The position numbers were made by a program, and so were the translations under genes. From NCBI GenBank assembly GCA_030595485.1, contig JAUVDE010000161.1, positions 1 through 7,428 of the forward strand: a DNA stretch of 7,428 bases, given 5' to 3'. Under the pieces are notes generated by a model, which saw only the letters and a program-made list of their open reading frames with translations, did not search any database and had not been told where the DNA came from. This stretch comes from Draconibacterium sp. (GTDB taxonomy: Bacteria; Bacteroidota; Bacteroidia; Bacteroidales; Prolixibacteraceae). Positions within the stretch are counted from its first letter, which is position 1; every line of letters begins with the position of its first letter. Below, piece after piece: positions 1 to 5,585 of the stretch.

Positions 1-157
1 TGCTATTAATGAATTTTTGCGAATTGCTTACTACAATTTACAACGCAAAAAAAAGACAGTCAACCGTAAGCTAATTTTATTTTTATGTTTTCCGACATCT
101 AACTGCACCACTGCATCTTACATCAATTACCTAAAGCAGCATCGAACAAACTACCCC

Positions 158-300
158 CCACTTCGGAAGTACTCCATCGGGCTTCCGATGCTCGAGGCCG
201 AGCATCGAATGTTCAAGGCCGAGCATTTGATGAACTCTCTTGAACATTTGATGAACTCTTTTGAGCATCGGATGTATTCCCTTGAGTTTCGGAAGTACTA
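158..300. repeat. Degenerate 21-bp tandem repeat (minisatellite), about 6.8 units
   Basis: Successive 21-bp units begin near 158, 179, 200, 221, 242, 263 and 284. The core varies between forms such as CATCGGATGTATTCC, CATTTGATGAACTCT and TTCGGAAGTACTCC. Two more diverged units appear at about 351-382, also one period apart. On the plus strand one frame reads as a seven-residue period of the type MxxxEHR/L, so an open frame runs through the array. That frame has no good ATG start at its 5' end, no recognisable upstream domain and a low-complexity tail, so I treat the array as non-coding. Internal palindromes occur, for example CATCGG-GCTT-CCGATG at 175-190. It lies downstream of the minus-strand gene ending at 446 and could be a replication-slippage array or an intergenic repeat family. 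No spacers of CRISPR type are present. Confidence 0.75.
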
Positions 301-302
301 AT

Positions 303-321
303 TATAGCATTTGATGCTATA
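303..321. repeat. Perfect 8-bp inverted repeat with 3-nt loop
   Basis: TATAGCAT and ATGCTATA flank TTG, giving a short AT-rich hairpin immediately after the 21-bp repeat array. Its middle, GCATTTGATGC, resembles the core of the repeat units (CATTTGATGAAC), so it may be a modified unit. No long T tract follows, so it is a poor intrinsic terminator on either strand. Confidence 0.5.
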
Positions 322-445
322 ACGAATACACCATAAGCTTAAACGAGTAGTTCTGATGAACTAATTTGAAGTAAGGAAGTACAAGCAAGAACATTTTAAG
401 TAGAAAGGACTTGTTCAGCAGCTCAACCTTATACCTTTTTACTTT

Positions 446-919
446 TTATTCATGCTCAGCAGGTTCATCGGTACGACTTTTTACAAATCGTTTGCTTAAA
501 TCTTCGGTAATGGCTTTGGCGCCTTGTACATCAAAACGGCTTGCTTGTTTTACCGAGTTGTAATAATTAAGGGCATTAACGTAACATTCGCCACCGGCCT
601 GCATGGCAGTATCGTCTAAACCATCGCATAGTTGTTTAGTCAGGCGTAAGAGCTGAACCAGTTGATTGTAAAGTTTTAAATCGTTTTTAAGTGCTTCAAC
701 ATCCATAAACGGGGGTACAAATTGTGGCATTGAATCGCAGTAAGCTATCGTTTTTTCCACAAAAGGCTGGGTTTTGTCACTCATTTTCGGAATGGTTTTC
801 CGTTCGGCAGGACTAAGGGCAATAAATTTGGGTTTAAGTAGCGTTAGTACATTGTTTAACAACTGAGTAGCTTCATTTACTACAGGTTCGGAAAGTGTGA
901 AATTTAGTTTATTGTCCAT
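446..919 (-). CDS. Conserved uncharacterised Bacteroidota protein (157 aa)
   Basis: I recognise the pattern as a widespread Bacteroidota family of about 150-160 residues with no assigned function, and I cannot name a Pfam family for it. Recognisable segments are LSPAERKTIPKMSDKTQPFV (36-54), the FVPPFMDVEALKNDL stretch (67-81), and a C-terminal ALNYYNSVKQASRFDVQGAKAITEDLSKRF-like block (116-145, given here only as an outline). The protein has no signal peptide or membrane segment and looks almost wholly alpha-helical and cytoplasmic. The C-terminal dozen residues are charged and probably disordered. The ATG at 919 has no Shine-Dalgarno upstream, as is usual in this phylum. A candidate TAnnTTTG promoter sits about 210 bp upstream, at 1130-1137. 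The gene appears monocistronic, with its 3' end facing the repeat array. I am confident that it is a gene. Its function is unknown. Confidence 0.88.
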   Translation of the reverse strand: MDNKLNFTLSEPVVNEATQLLNNVLTLLKPKFIALSPAERKTIPKMSDKTQPFVEKTIAYCDSMPQFVPPFMDVEALKNDLKLYNQLVQLLRLTKQLCDGLDDTAMQAGGECYVNALNYYNSVKQASRFDVQGAKAITEDLSKRFVKSRTDEPAEHE

Positions 920-1025
920 TGTTTGCGGGTTTTGAATTTAATAATTGGTTTTATTGCTGTGTAAATGGTTATTGCACTACAAGTTACAATCTCTAAAAAA
1001 CATATGCAAATTATTGTTAATCAGA

Positions 1026-1067
1026 AAAAGCCAAGAAGGTTCGCGAATGATTGAGTGATTGGCTTTT
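1026..1067. repeat. Inverted repeat, 9-bp arms with 24-nt loop
   Basis: AAAAGCCAA (1026-1034) and TTGGCTTTT (1059-1067) are perfectly complementary. The loop contains the palindrome TTCGCGAA (1040-1047). If the candidate promoter at 1130-1137 is real, this hairpin lies in the 5' leader of the minus-strand gene ending at 446. It lacks a T tract of terminator type on the minus strand, so a leader structure or an operator is equally possible. A role is not established. Confidence 0.4.
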
Positions 1068-1129
1068 CACGGTTTTGTACTAGCCCAGGGTTTACTTCCT
1101 CCGGCACTTATTAAAGAGGCTGTATTAAA

Positions 1130-1137
1130 CAAATTTA
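1130..1137 (-). promoter_or_regulatory. Candidate -7 element TAAATTTG for the 446-919 gene
   Basis: Read on the minus strand this is TAAATTTG, a full match to the Bacteroidota TAnnTTTG element. It lies about 210 bp upstream of the ATG at 919 and just downstream, in the minus direction, of the terminator at 1164-1195, which is a sensible place for a new transcription start. I do not see a -33 TTG at the usual 17-23 bp spacing, which lowers confidence. Confidence 0.4.
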
Positions 1138-1163
1138 TACACGCACAAAAGAAATAAATTAAA

Positions 1164-1195
1164 AAGCAGGGATGCACTACCTTGCGTCCCTGCTT
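1164..1195 (-). terminator. Intrinsic terminator, best read on the minus strand
   Basis: A 13-bp stem (1164-1176 with 1183-1195, one mismatch or wobble) encloses the 6-nt loop 1177-1182. On the minus strand the stem AAGCAGGGACGCA... closes with GCTTTTTAATTT, which supplies a U-rich tail. On the plus strand the tail is only TTAATTA, so activity there would be weaker. It lies about 225 bp beyond the stop of the minus-strand NTF2-like gene (1422-2327), which has no closer terminator that I can see. Confidence 0.7.
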
Positions 1196-1421
1196 AATTA
1201 GCCCCGTTAAATTAACTATTGATGAGTGGTATTAAAAATTTATAAAACGAGACTAATTTTTTCAAAATCTACTCAATTCTATTTTTCATACGGCAAAAGG
1301 CTAAAAAAGTTTGTTCTACTTACACTTTACCTTTTATACGCTAGTTTATTTCGTTTTACCTTTTGCCATACTAATGGTGCCTTGCCAGTGCTGATACCAC
1401 TGAAGCGGTGTTGCGTTATAA

Positions 1422-2327
1422 TTATTCCATATGGTTGGTGCTGAAATAAATAAACACCTGATTGATTTTACCATCTTTATCGAAGTTATGGGTAAACATA
1501 AGCGGGTATTTAACTTTTTTGTCATCCTTGGTTCCATGAAAAGTCCACCAGGAATACACCGAATAACTATCGCTAATGGCGTAATAAACACAGTCGGGAT
1601 AACCCTCCTGCTCAAACTTTACCTCACCTTGCGTTTCAAATTGTTTGGTAAGGCGAGCTTTGCTTTCCTCAAAAGTTTTGAATTCGTCGGTCTGCATAGT
1701 TGAATACCAGAACCGGGCTTTGGGGTTAAAATAGCTTGCCCATGCATCGATATCTTTTGCGGCAAAAGCATTTAAGGCTTTCCTAACTTTATTAATGTAA
1801 GGGTGATTTATGTACACCTTTCCGTTTTCTTTGGTGGTTTGGCTGTTGGCAATATCCTCAAAAACAGCATCGTTGAAATACTGATGAATAGAGGTAATTT
1901 TTCCTTCTTCGTTAAAACTGTAGAGGTTATGCATGGCTAAATCGATGTTTATTCCGGTTTTGGGATGCACTGCAGTAAACCGTAGCCAGTCTTGTACCCA
2001 TGTACCTCCTTTTTCGTATTCAATGGCATCGGGAGAAGCAGGTTTGGCATCGTCAATTTTCAGGTTCGTCATGTTATTAGCCCACCATTCTACATTGCCA
2101 GCAAAACGTTCTTTCGGAATATGAAACATTTTATCGTTTATAAAACGATATACACTATCGGCAAAATGGCTTGTGAAAATTTCAGCTTCACCATTTTGGA
2201 AAGCAGTCCACATGGCTTTGGTGGCATCAATCTTAGCATGTTCTGAGAAAACAGTTCCGTTTTTGGTTTGAGCACTTACCGAAACAACAAAAAAGGCAAA
2301 CACAAGTAACAATACACTTTTTTTCAT
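1422..2327 (-). CDS. Secreted tandem NTF2/SnoaL-like domain protein (301 aa)
   Basis: The N-terminus MKKSVLLLVFAFFVVSVSAQ is a clear Sec signal peptide with likely cleavage near residues 19-20, so the product is expected in the periplasm or outside the cell. Two domains of about 120 residues follow, each with the NTF2-like (SnoaL/DUF4440-type) pattern. Each opens with a helix of the AMWTAFQNGEAEIFTSHFAD / ALNAFAAKDIDAWASYFNPK type, and each ends in strands (HNLYSFNEEGKITSIHQYFN near 133-152; HNFDKDGKINQVFIYFSTN near 280-298). The conserved 'hNxyxFxxxGKIxxhxxYF' ending in both halves shows an internal duplication. NTF2-like folds form cone-shaped pockets used by enzymes or for binding small ligands. 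No catalytic set can be assigned here. The gene diverges from another small secreted NTF2-like gene at 2637. The ATG at 2327 is chosen because it begins the signal peptide. Confidence 0.87.
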   Translation of the reverse strand: MKKSVLLLVFAFFVVSVSAQTKNGTVFSEHAKIDATKAMWTAFQNGEAEIFTSHFADSVYRFINDKMFHIPKERFAGNVEWWANNMTNLKIDDAKPASPDAIEYEKGGTWVQDWLRFTAVHPKTGINIDLAMHNLYSFNEEGKITSIHQYFNDAVFEDIANSQTTKENGKVYINHPYINKVRKALNAFAAKDIDAWASYFNPKARFWYSTMQTDEFKTFEESKARLTKQFETQGEVKFEQEGYPDCVYYAISDSYSVYSWWTFHGTKDDKKVKYPLMFTHNFDKDGKINQVFIYFSTNHME

Positions 2328-2636
2328 AATTGTAATTTTTAGTTTAAAAAAATGAAAACTCTAGTGGTACTGCTTAATTGGGTACTGTTGCACCAAGTAA
2401 TTTAGTGGTGTTTTTTGTAAGAATAAAAATCAGGGAACATTAGCCGGATGTGAAAATTTACTTTTCATGACACGATTGGATTTTTGGTTAAAAATAATAG
2501 GTATTTACTAATTCAGTAGGTTAAAAACCTGCTATTCAATTTACAAAAAAAACAGATCAAATCAAAGGTACCATAGCACAAGCATTAACCTTATAAACGG
2601 GAATGCGTATAAGCAGCAAACCAAAAATTACTTGTT
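2328..2636. promoter_or_regulatory. Divergent intergenic region between two secreted NTF2-like genes
   Basis: This 309-bp AT-rich region must contain the promoters of both diverging genes. On the minus strand TACCTTTG at 2563-2570 matches TAnnTTTG and could serve the 1422-2327 gene with a leader of about 230 nt. No full TAnnTTTG match is visible for the plus-strand gene at 2637. Neither start codon has a Shine-Dalgarno, as expected. No small gene or hairpin terminator is apparent. Confidence 0.5.
2563..2570 (-). promoter_or_regulatory. Candidate -7 element TACCTTTG for the tandem NTF2-like gene
   Basis: The minus-strand reading is TACCTTTG, fitting TAnnTTTG. No convincing -33 TTG at 17-23 bp is seen. 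The implied leader of about 230 nt is long, so this is a tentative call. Confidence 0.3.
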
Positions 2637-3062
2637 ATGAAAAATTATGTATTGCTTATCGCACTCTTTTTTATGTTCTCAAGTTTTGCTCCTACCTCCG
2701 ACGCAGATAAATCGATGGAAACGCTTCATGGCTTTTACGATGCCATGTCGGATTTTAACTATACCAAAATAGACGACTATTGCACTTCCGACTTTAGTAT
2801 CATCGACGAAAGTAAATACTATAATTTAGGCGAATTTGTCGACGTAATTCGCACATACGAAGGTGCTACTTTTAAAATAAAATTGGACCTTCAGCATTCG
2901 AAATTTAAAGGGAAAAACGGACTCCTAATTGTAATGTTTGATGTTGATATTAATATGGGCGACGAAAAGATGCACATTAAAGCCATGGAGAGCTATGTAA
3001 TGAAAAAAGAGGGAGGAAAATGGCTCATCGACTTTGTACACAGTACTCCAATAAAGGAATAG
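2637..3062 (+). CDS. Small secreted NTF2-like (SnoaL/DUF4440-type) protein (141 aa)
   Basis: Residues 1-18 (MKNYVLLIALFFMFSSFA) form a Sec signal peptide with cleavage probably shortly after. No lipobox cysteine is present, so it should be a soluble exported protein. The rest is one NTF2-like domain. Helix 1 is METLHGFYDAMSDFNYTKID (27-46), followed by YCTSDFSIIDES, where the family's substrate-cone lining usually lies. The end is a strand pair of the type MKKEGGKWLIDFVHSTP (122-138), a classic 'xxGxWkIxxxHxS' family ending. The length suits a single-domain member. It diverges from a two-domain relative (1422-2327) and is followed after 115 bp by the AraC-type regulator gene on the same strand, so the two may be co-transcribed. 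No catalytic residues can be assigned, so enzyme versus ligand-binding role is open. Confidence 0.85.
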   Translation: MKNYVLLIALFFMFSSFAPTSDADKSMETLHGFYDAMSDFNYTKIDDYCTSDFSIIDESKYYNLGEFVDVIRTYEGATFKIKLDLQHSKFKGKNGLLIVMFDVDINMGDEKMHIKAMESYVMKKEGGKWLIDFVHSTPIKE

Positions 3063-3145
3063 TCTGGTCCGAAACAGGCAAAGTGAACAATTAAGAGCTT
3101 GCCAGTGTTTTAATCGTACGCCCGTGACAAAAATAAGTTAACCTC

Positions 3146-3161
3146 GTTGATATTAATCAAC
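3146..3161. promoter_or_regulatory. Palindrome GTTGAT-ATTA-ATCAAC upstream of the AraC-type gene
   Basis: Perfect 6-bp arms around a 4-bp centre end 16 bp before the ATG at 3178. A dyad so close to the start could be an operator for autoregulation or a small RNA hairpin affecting initiation. No TAnnTTTG promoter is recognisable in the 115-bp gap, so transcription may come from upstream of 2637. Confidence 0.3.
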
Positions 3162-3177
3162 TGTAAAATAACATGTT

Positions 3178-4272
3178 ATGCCCTATTTCATCGACCGACA
3201 TGAATTATGCGACTTTATAACACCCGAATCGGCAGCACAGCGAAATGTTGAAGACCTGAAAATTCAACACAAATTTAATTGCCGCAAATTAAGTTATTGG
3301 TTTGATGAAAAACGACAAACAGCCTTTTGTCTTTTTGAGGCACCCAACAAAGAATGCCTGGTTAAAATGCATCAAGTAGCACATCACAATGTCCCCAACC
3401 AAATTATAGAAGTGGATAAGCATATAATTGATTCCTTTTTAAAACAGATTCAACACCTACCCAATCTCGACAAACTAGAACTCCCGGGTGCAATGCCTAC
3501 CTTTTTAGCCTGCAACCTTGCTTCTACCCGCTTAAACAGAAATTGGTCAGAATTAAAAATCGTCCGTAAAATTTACATCACTTCCGTTAAAGAAGCCGTA
3601 GGGAATTCTGGTGGAAATGTAATATCCCAGGTCGGCTCTTTTTTCTTAATAGCCTTTCAATCGGGTCCCACAGCGATAAGCTGTGCTTTAAAAATAAACA
3701 AGAAATTTTATAGCTCCGAAAATGTGTCGGAACAAAAACATCAACTTAAAATTGGGGTAAGTGGAGGAATACAGGACGATAGACAAGTTGGCAATATTAA
3801 AGCATCGGTAAGCTTAGCCAAAAGGCTATGTTACATGGCTCACGAAAAAGTACTGGTAACACTTGAAGTGAAAAATATGTTTCAAAGCGAAAGTATGAAA
3901 GTAATTATCAAAGGAAACAGAATTAAATCGGTGTCGCCCGATGATGTTAACTTTATTACCCAGTTATTAAATTACATGGAAGGAAATTGGAAAAACCCTA
4001 ATTTACATGTCAATAATCTGGAAGCACACCTTGGTTGCAGCAAATCGCAAGTGTACCGCAAAATGGTATCGTTAGCAGGTCAGTCGCCCAATGCATTTAT
4101 AAAAGAATACCGTTTAAACAGAGCCACCGAGTTACTGCGCCAGAAGAAAGGGAATATATCGGAAGTGGCTTTTGTCACGGGTTTTAACAGTCCCTCCTAC
4201 TTTACCAAATGTTTTCAGAAAGAGTATGGCCTTAATCCATCAGAATACCTTACTGAGCTAGCTCAACTTTAA
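3178..4272 (+). CDS. AraC-family regulator with DUF4242 and cyclase-like sensor domains (364 aa)
   Basis: Three parts are visible. Residues 1-90 resemble DUF4242, the nickel-binding SCO4226-like fold, with the typical YWFDEKRQTAFCLFEAPNKE segment (40-59) and several histidines (H65, H69, H70) that could bind metal. Residues about 127-235 resemble a class III nucleotide cyclase homology domain: VISQVGSFFLIAFQSGPTAI (148-167) parallels the family's 'vGDgflaxF' strand, LKIGVSGG (190-197) its 'lriGih.G', and NIKASVSLAKRLC (206-218) its 'aVnlAaRl'. The metal-binding Asp is replaced by Ser154 and the first Asp is not recognisable, so catalysis is unlikely. Residues about 258-360 are an AraC DNA-binding domain with two HTH motifs, the first around 277-297 and the second around 326-357 (NISEVAFVTGFNSPSYFTKC). 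This combination is known in Bacteroidota. Its ligand and targets are unknown. The tandem array starting at 4493 is a plausible target (inference). Confidence 0.88.
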   Translation: MPYFIDRHELCDFITPESAAQRNVEDLKIQHKFNCRKLSYWFDEKRQTAFCLFEAPNKECLVKMHQVAHHNVPNQIIEVDKHIIDSFLKQIQHLPNLDKLELPGAMPTFLACNLASTRLNRNWSELKIVRKIYITSVKEAVGNSGGNVISQVGSFFLIAFQSGPTAISCALKINKKFYSSENVSEQKHQLKIGVSGGIQDDRQVGNIKASVSLAKRLCYMAHEKVLVTLEVKNMFQSESMKVIIKGNRIKSVSPDDVNFITQLLNYMEGNWKNPNLHVNNLEAHLGCSKSQVYRKMVSLAGQSPNAFIKEYRLNRATELLRQKKGNISEVAFVTGFNSPSYFTKCFQKEYGLNPSEYLTELAQL

Positions 4273-4340
4273 TTCTCAATAAATACTATTTGGTTGTTGG
4301 TTGTTGGTACAAATATGCTAACACCTTTACATTGTACTGC

Positions 4341-4356
4341 CGTAAATTTGTTTACG
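4341..4356 (+). promoter_or_regulatory. Orphan -7 element TAAATTTG within palindrome CGTAAA-TTTG-TTTACG
   Basis: TAAATTTG (4343-4350) matches TAnnTTTG and lies inside a perfect 6-bp inverted repeat. The preceding bases ACTGCCG match ACTGCCT, which precedes TACATTTG at 4558. No intact gene follows before 4695, so this may be the surviving promoter of the deleted array copy, or the start of a longer leader for the gene at 4761. The upstream T-rich half-sites of the shared module are not clearly preserved here. Confidence 0.4.
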
Positions 4357-4415
4357 AAAGTTGATCGCCAAGCCCATAGGATTTTATGATTCAACACTTT
4401 TTCAAAAGAGATTAA

Positions 4416-4479
4416 AACGACAAACGCATTGAACTTTTGGCAATCTAATAATAATCAATAGATCAGGTTATTTACAACC
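4416..4479 (+). pseudogene. Remnant 3' end of a lost TonB_C-type paralog
   Basis: The sequence GGCAATC-(TA)-ATAATAATC-AATAG-ATCAGGTTATTTACAACC aligns with the end and 3' flank of the gene at 4761-5501 (GGCAATCAGATAATAATCC...AATCAAGTTATTTGCAAAACC, 5489 onward). Translated in the matching frame it reads NDKRIELLAI followed by stop, comparable to the C-termini KELEQLLATR and LLMEELAIR of the two intact paralogs. The same stacked TAATAAT stops are kept. The terminator hairpin found after both intact copies is missing, and the next promoter module starts 13 bp later at 4493. It most simply represents a third copy whose body was deleted. Confidence 0.55.
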
Positions 4480-4492
4480 AATATAACAAAAT

Positions 4493-4565
4493 ACCTTTTG
4501 ATACATTATTACTCTTTTTTGAATCATCTGTGGTAGCATTGAGGCTTAAGACTGCCTTACATTTG
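4493..4565 (+). promoter_or_regulatory. Shared promoter module, copy 1 (upstream of 4761 gene)
   Basis: The module starts ACCTTTTG (4493-4500), has TTTTTTGAAT at 4515-4524 and ends with TACATTTG at 4558-4565, a perfect TAnnTTTG -7 element. A TTG at 4539-4541 lies 16 bp before it and may be a weak -33 box. The same three blocks at the same offsets recur at 5586-5658 and 6688-6760. Half-sites CTTTTG and TTTTTG start 21 bp apart, two helical turns, suggesting an activator site on one DNA face. Confidence 0.7.
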
Positions 4566-4694
4566 CAATAGAGTTAGTTCAAACACACGAGCTCCCGGCT
4601 CAAAAAATTCGAGACTTGTGATACTACCACCCTTTATTTTCATCGGGATAAGCTGAAATGAATAACAAAAACAGAAACAATAGAAAACAATTTA

Positions 4695-4748
4695 ATGGCA
4701 CACGAAAGGAGGAAAAATGTGCTTCTACAACTAGTAATAAACAAGTAA
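4695..4748 (+). CDS. Possible leader ORF in the 4761 gene's 5' leader (17 codons)
   Basis: ATG at 4695 opens MAHERRKNVLLQLVINK and stops 12 bp before the TonB_C gene. The first 16 codons match the equivalent ORF at 5795 with one amino-acid change. It has no Shine-Dalgarno of its own and its end is not conserved, because the second copy reads on into its main gene. The overlapping mini-ORF at 4717-4734 has the Shine-Dalgarno and the conserved stop, so this longer frame may be only a passenger of the conserved RNA. Confidence 0.3.
   Translation: MAHERRKNVLLQLVINK
4698..4734 (+). promoter_or_regulatory. Conserved leader hairpin with looped Shine-Dalgarno and mini-ORF, copy 1
   Basis: GCACA (4698-4702) pairs with TGTGC (4718-4722). 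The 15-nt loop carries AAAGGAGG (4705-4712), a perfect complement to the 16S rRNA tail. Four bases later ATG (4717) begins the five-codon frame MCFYN, which ends in TAG at 4732-4734, 26 bp before the main gene's ATG. The stem would partly cover the mini-ORF start. An SD this strong is unusual for Bacteroidota mRNA. The block is almost unchanged in the second copy (5798-5834), with two substitutions over 44 bases, although the proteins differ widely. This suggests translational regulation by coupling, reinitiation or sensing of ribosome state. The mechanism is inference. Confidence 0.6.
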
Positions 4749-4760
4749 AAACTCAGAATC

Positions 4761-5501
4761 ATGAAAACAATTAATTTTCTTCTTTTTTGCATGATAACAG
4801 CCATCTTCGTGCAAGCACAAAATGTACCTCCACATACTTTATCAGAAGTAGAAGTAATACCTCCCAAGTTTACGGCCATAGAAGCTGTTAAGTGGGAAAC
4901 GGGGGTATCAATAAACGATTACATTAGTGAAAACTTTACTTATCCAAGCATAATTGGTCTTCCTCACGAAGGAACAGAAGTGGTGCAATTTGCCATTACC
5001 CAAACTGGAGGAATAGGTGACATTACCATTATAAACAGTGTTTCGAAAGCGGTAGATGAAGAGATTATCCGTGTTTTAAAAAATACAGACCATATGTGGA
5101 GACCGGGTCAAAATAACGGAATACCTGTAGTCATGGAAAAAGAAATAGCGATTCAGATTAAAACAGGTGCAACTGAAAGGACTGCTACAAATCGCGACTT
5201 TACCGAGATTGCCACGGGTTACTTCCAGAAGGGTGCGAAAAAGCTTGTAGTTAAACAAAAACCTAGACAGGCGCTACATCAATTTGAGTGGGCAGCACGT
5301 TACAAGCCTTACGACAAAAGTACCCTTTTTATGTTGGCACTTTGTAAACTCGAATTGGGACAAAATGAAGCTGCCTACAAGGATATTGCCCGAATAAAAA
5401 AACTGGGTGGTTCAACAACTGCATTTACAGAACAATTGGCTGAGAATACTCAGAATTTAGAAAGCTATAATTTACTGATGGAAGAATTGGCAATCAGATA
5501 A
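4761..5501 (+). CDS. Secreted TonB C-terminal-domain protein with helical repeat tail, paralog 1 (246 aa)
   Basis: A Sec signal peptide (MKTINFLLFCMITAIFVQAQ, cleavage near 19-20) replaces the membrane anchor that a true TonB would keep. The segment VEVIPPKF (30-37) follows. Residues about 50-135 have the TonB_C pattern: an 'fxYP' start at NFTYP (58-62), GTEVVQFAITQTGGIGDITI (71-90), VDEEIIRVLKNTDHMWRPG (98-116) and the final strand MEKEIAIQIK. Residues about 145-215 look like TPR-type helices (GYFQKGAKKLVVKQKPRQAL; YDKSTLFMLALCKLELGQNE). It is probably a soluble periplasmic protein, perhaps binding envelope partners. Energy transduction is unlikely without an anchor or ExbBD neighbours. Start choice rests on the signal peptide, and both paralogs share CTCAGAATC before the ATG. 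It has its own promoter module, leader and terminator. Function is unproven. Confidence 0.86.
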   Translation: MKTINFLLFCMITAIFVQAQNVPPHTLSEVEVIPPKFTAIEAVKWETGVSINDYISENFTYPSIIGLPHEGTEVVQFAITQTGGIGDITIINSVSKAVDEEIIRVLKNTDHMWRPGQNNGIPVVMEKEIAIQIKTGATERTATNRDFTEIATGYFQKGAKKLVVKQKPRQALHQFEWAARYKPYDKSTLFMLALCKLELGQNEAAYKDIARIKKLGGSTTAFTEQLAENTQNLESYNLLMEELAIR

Positions 5502-5527
5502 TAATCCATAAACAATCAAGTTATTTG

Positions 5528-5560
5528 CAAAACCCGGGAAGCTTTCCGGGTTTTGTTTTG
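5528..5560 (+). terminator. Intrinsic terminator of TonB_C paralog 1
   Basis: CAAAACCCGG (5528-5537) pairs perfectly with CCGGGTTTTG (5546-5555), and TTTTGTTTTG supplies the U-rich tail. It ends the first array unit 27-59 bp after the stop at 5501. A similar GC core (ACCCGGGA) is found after paralog 2, so the terminator was duplicated with the gene. Confidence 0.88.
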
Positions 5561-5585
5561 CCCTGCATCTTAATGTCAATAAAAT

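Larger units (their letters stand above)
920..1421. other. Intergenic spacer, about 500 bp, without a convincing gene
   Basis: This spacer lies between two minus-strand genes. It holds a candidate minus-strand -7 element (1130-1137), an inverted repeat (1026-1067) and a strong hairpin terminator (1164-1195), listed separately. The part from 1196 to 1421 is AT-rich, and I see nothing recognisable in it. A 72-codon plus-strand open frame at 1226-1444 has no family resemblance and overlaps the 3' end of the next gene, so I do not call it. Confidence 0.6.
4273..4492. other. Spacer after the AraC-type gene, with palindromic -7 element and gene remnant
   Basis: No intact gene is visible. The spacer contains a short 7-bp tandem repeat (TTGGTTG units, about 4290-4307), a TAAATTTG element inside a palindrome (4341-4356) and a remnant of a tandem-array gene end (4416-4479), the last two listed separately. 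No hairpin terminator for the AraC-type gene is evident. Confidence 0.55.

Noticed and set aside
158..300. CRISPR array
   Set aside because: Units are contiguous 21-mers without spacers, and there are no cas genes.
17..301. 94-codon plus-strand open frame ending in heptad-like repeats
   Set aside because: It begins at TTG with no upstream signals or domain, and the regular pattern comes from the 21-bp DNA repeat. It is kept as a repeat and finding, not a gene.
1226..1444. 72-codon plus-strand ORF
   Set aside because: It has no recognisable protein features, overlaps the minus-strand gene's 3' end and lies in AT-rich spacer where chance ORFs are expected.
2461..2486. Further copy of the shared promoter module near CTTTTC/TTTTTG upstream of the 2637 gene
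   Set aside because: The half-sites are 20 bp apart with one mismatch, and no TAnnTTTG occurs at the required offset (about 2523).
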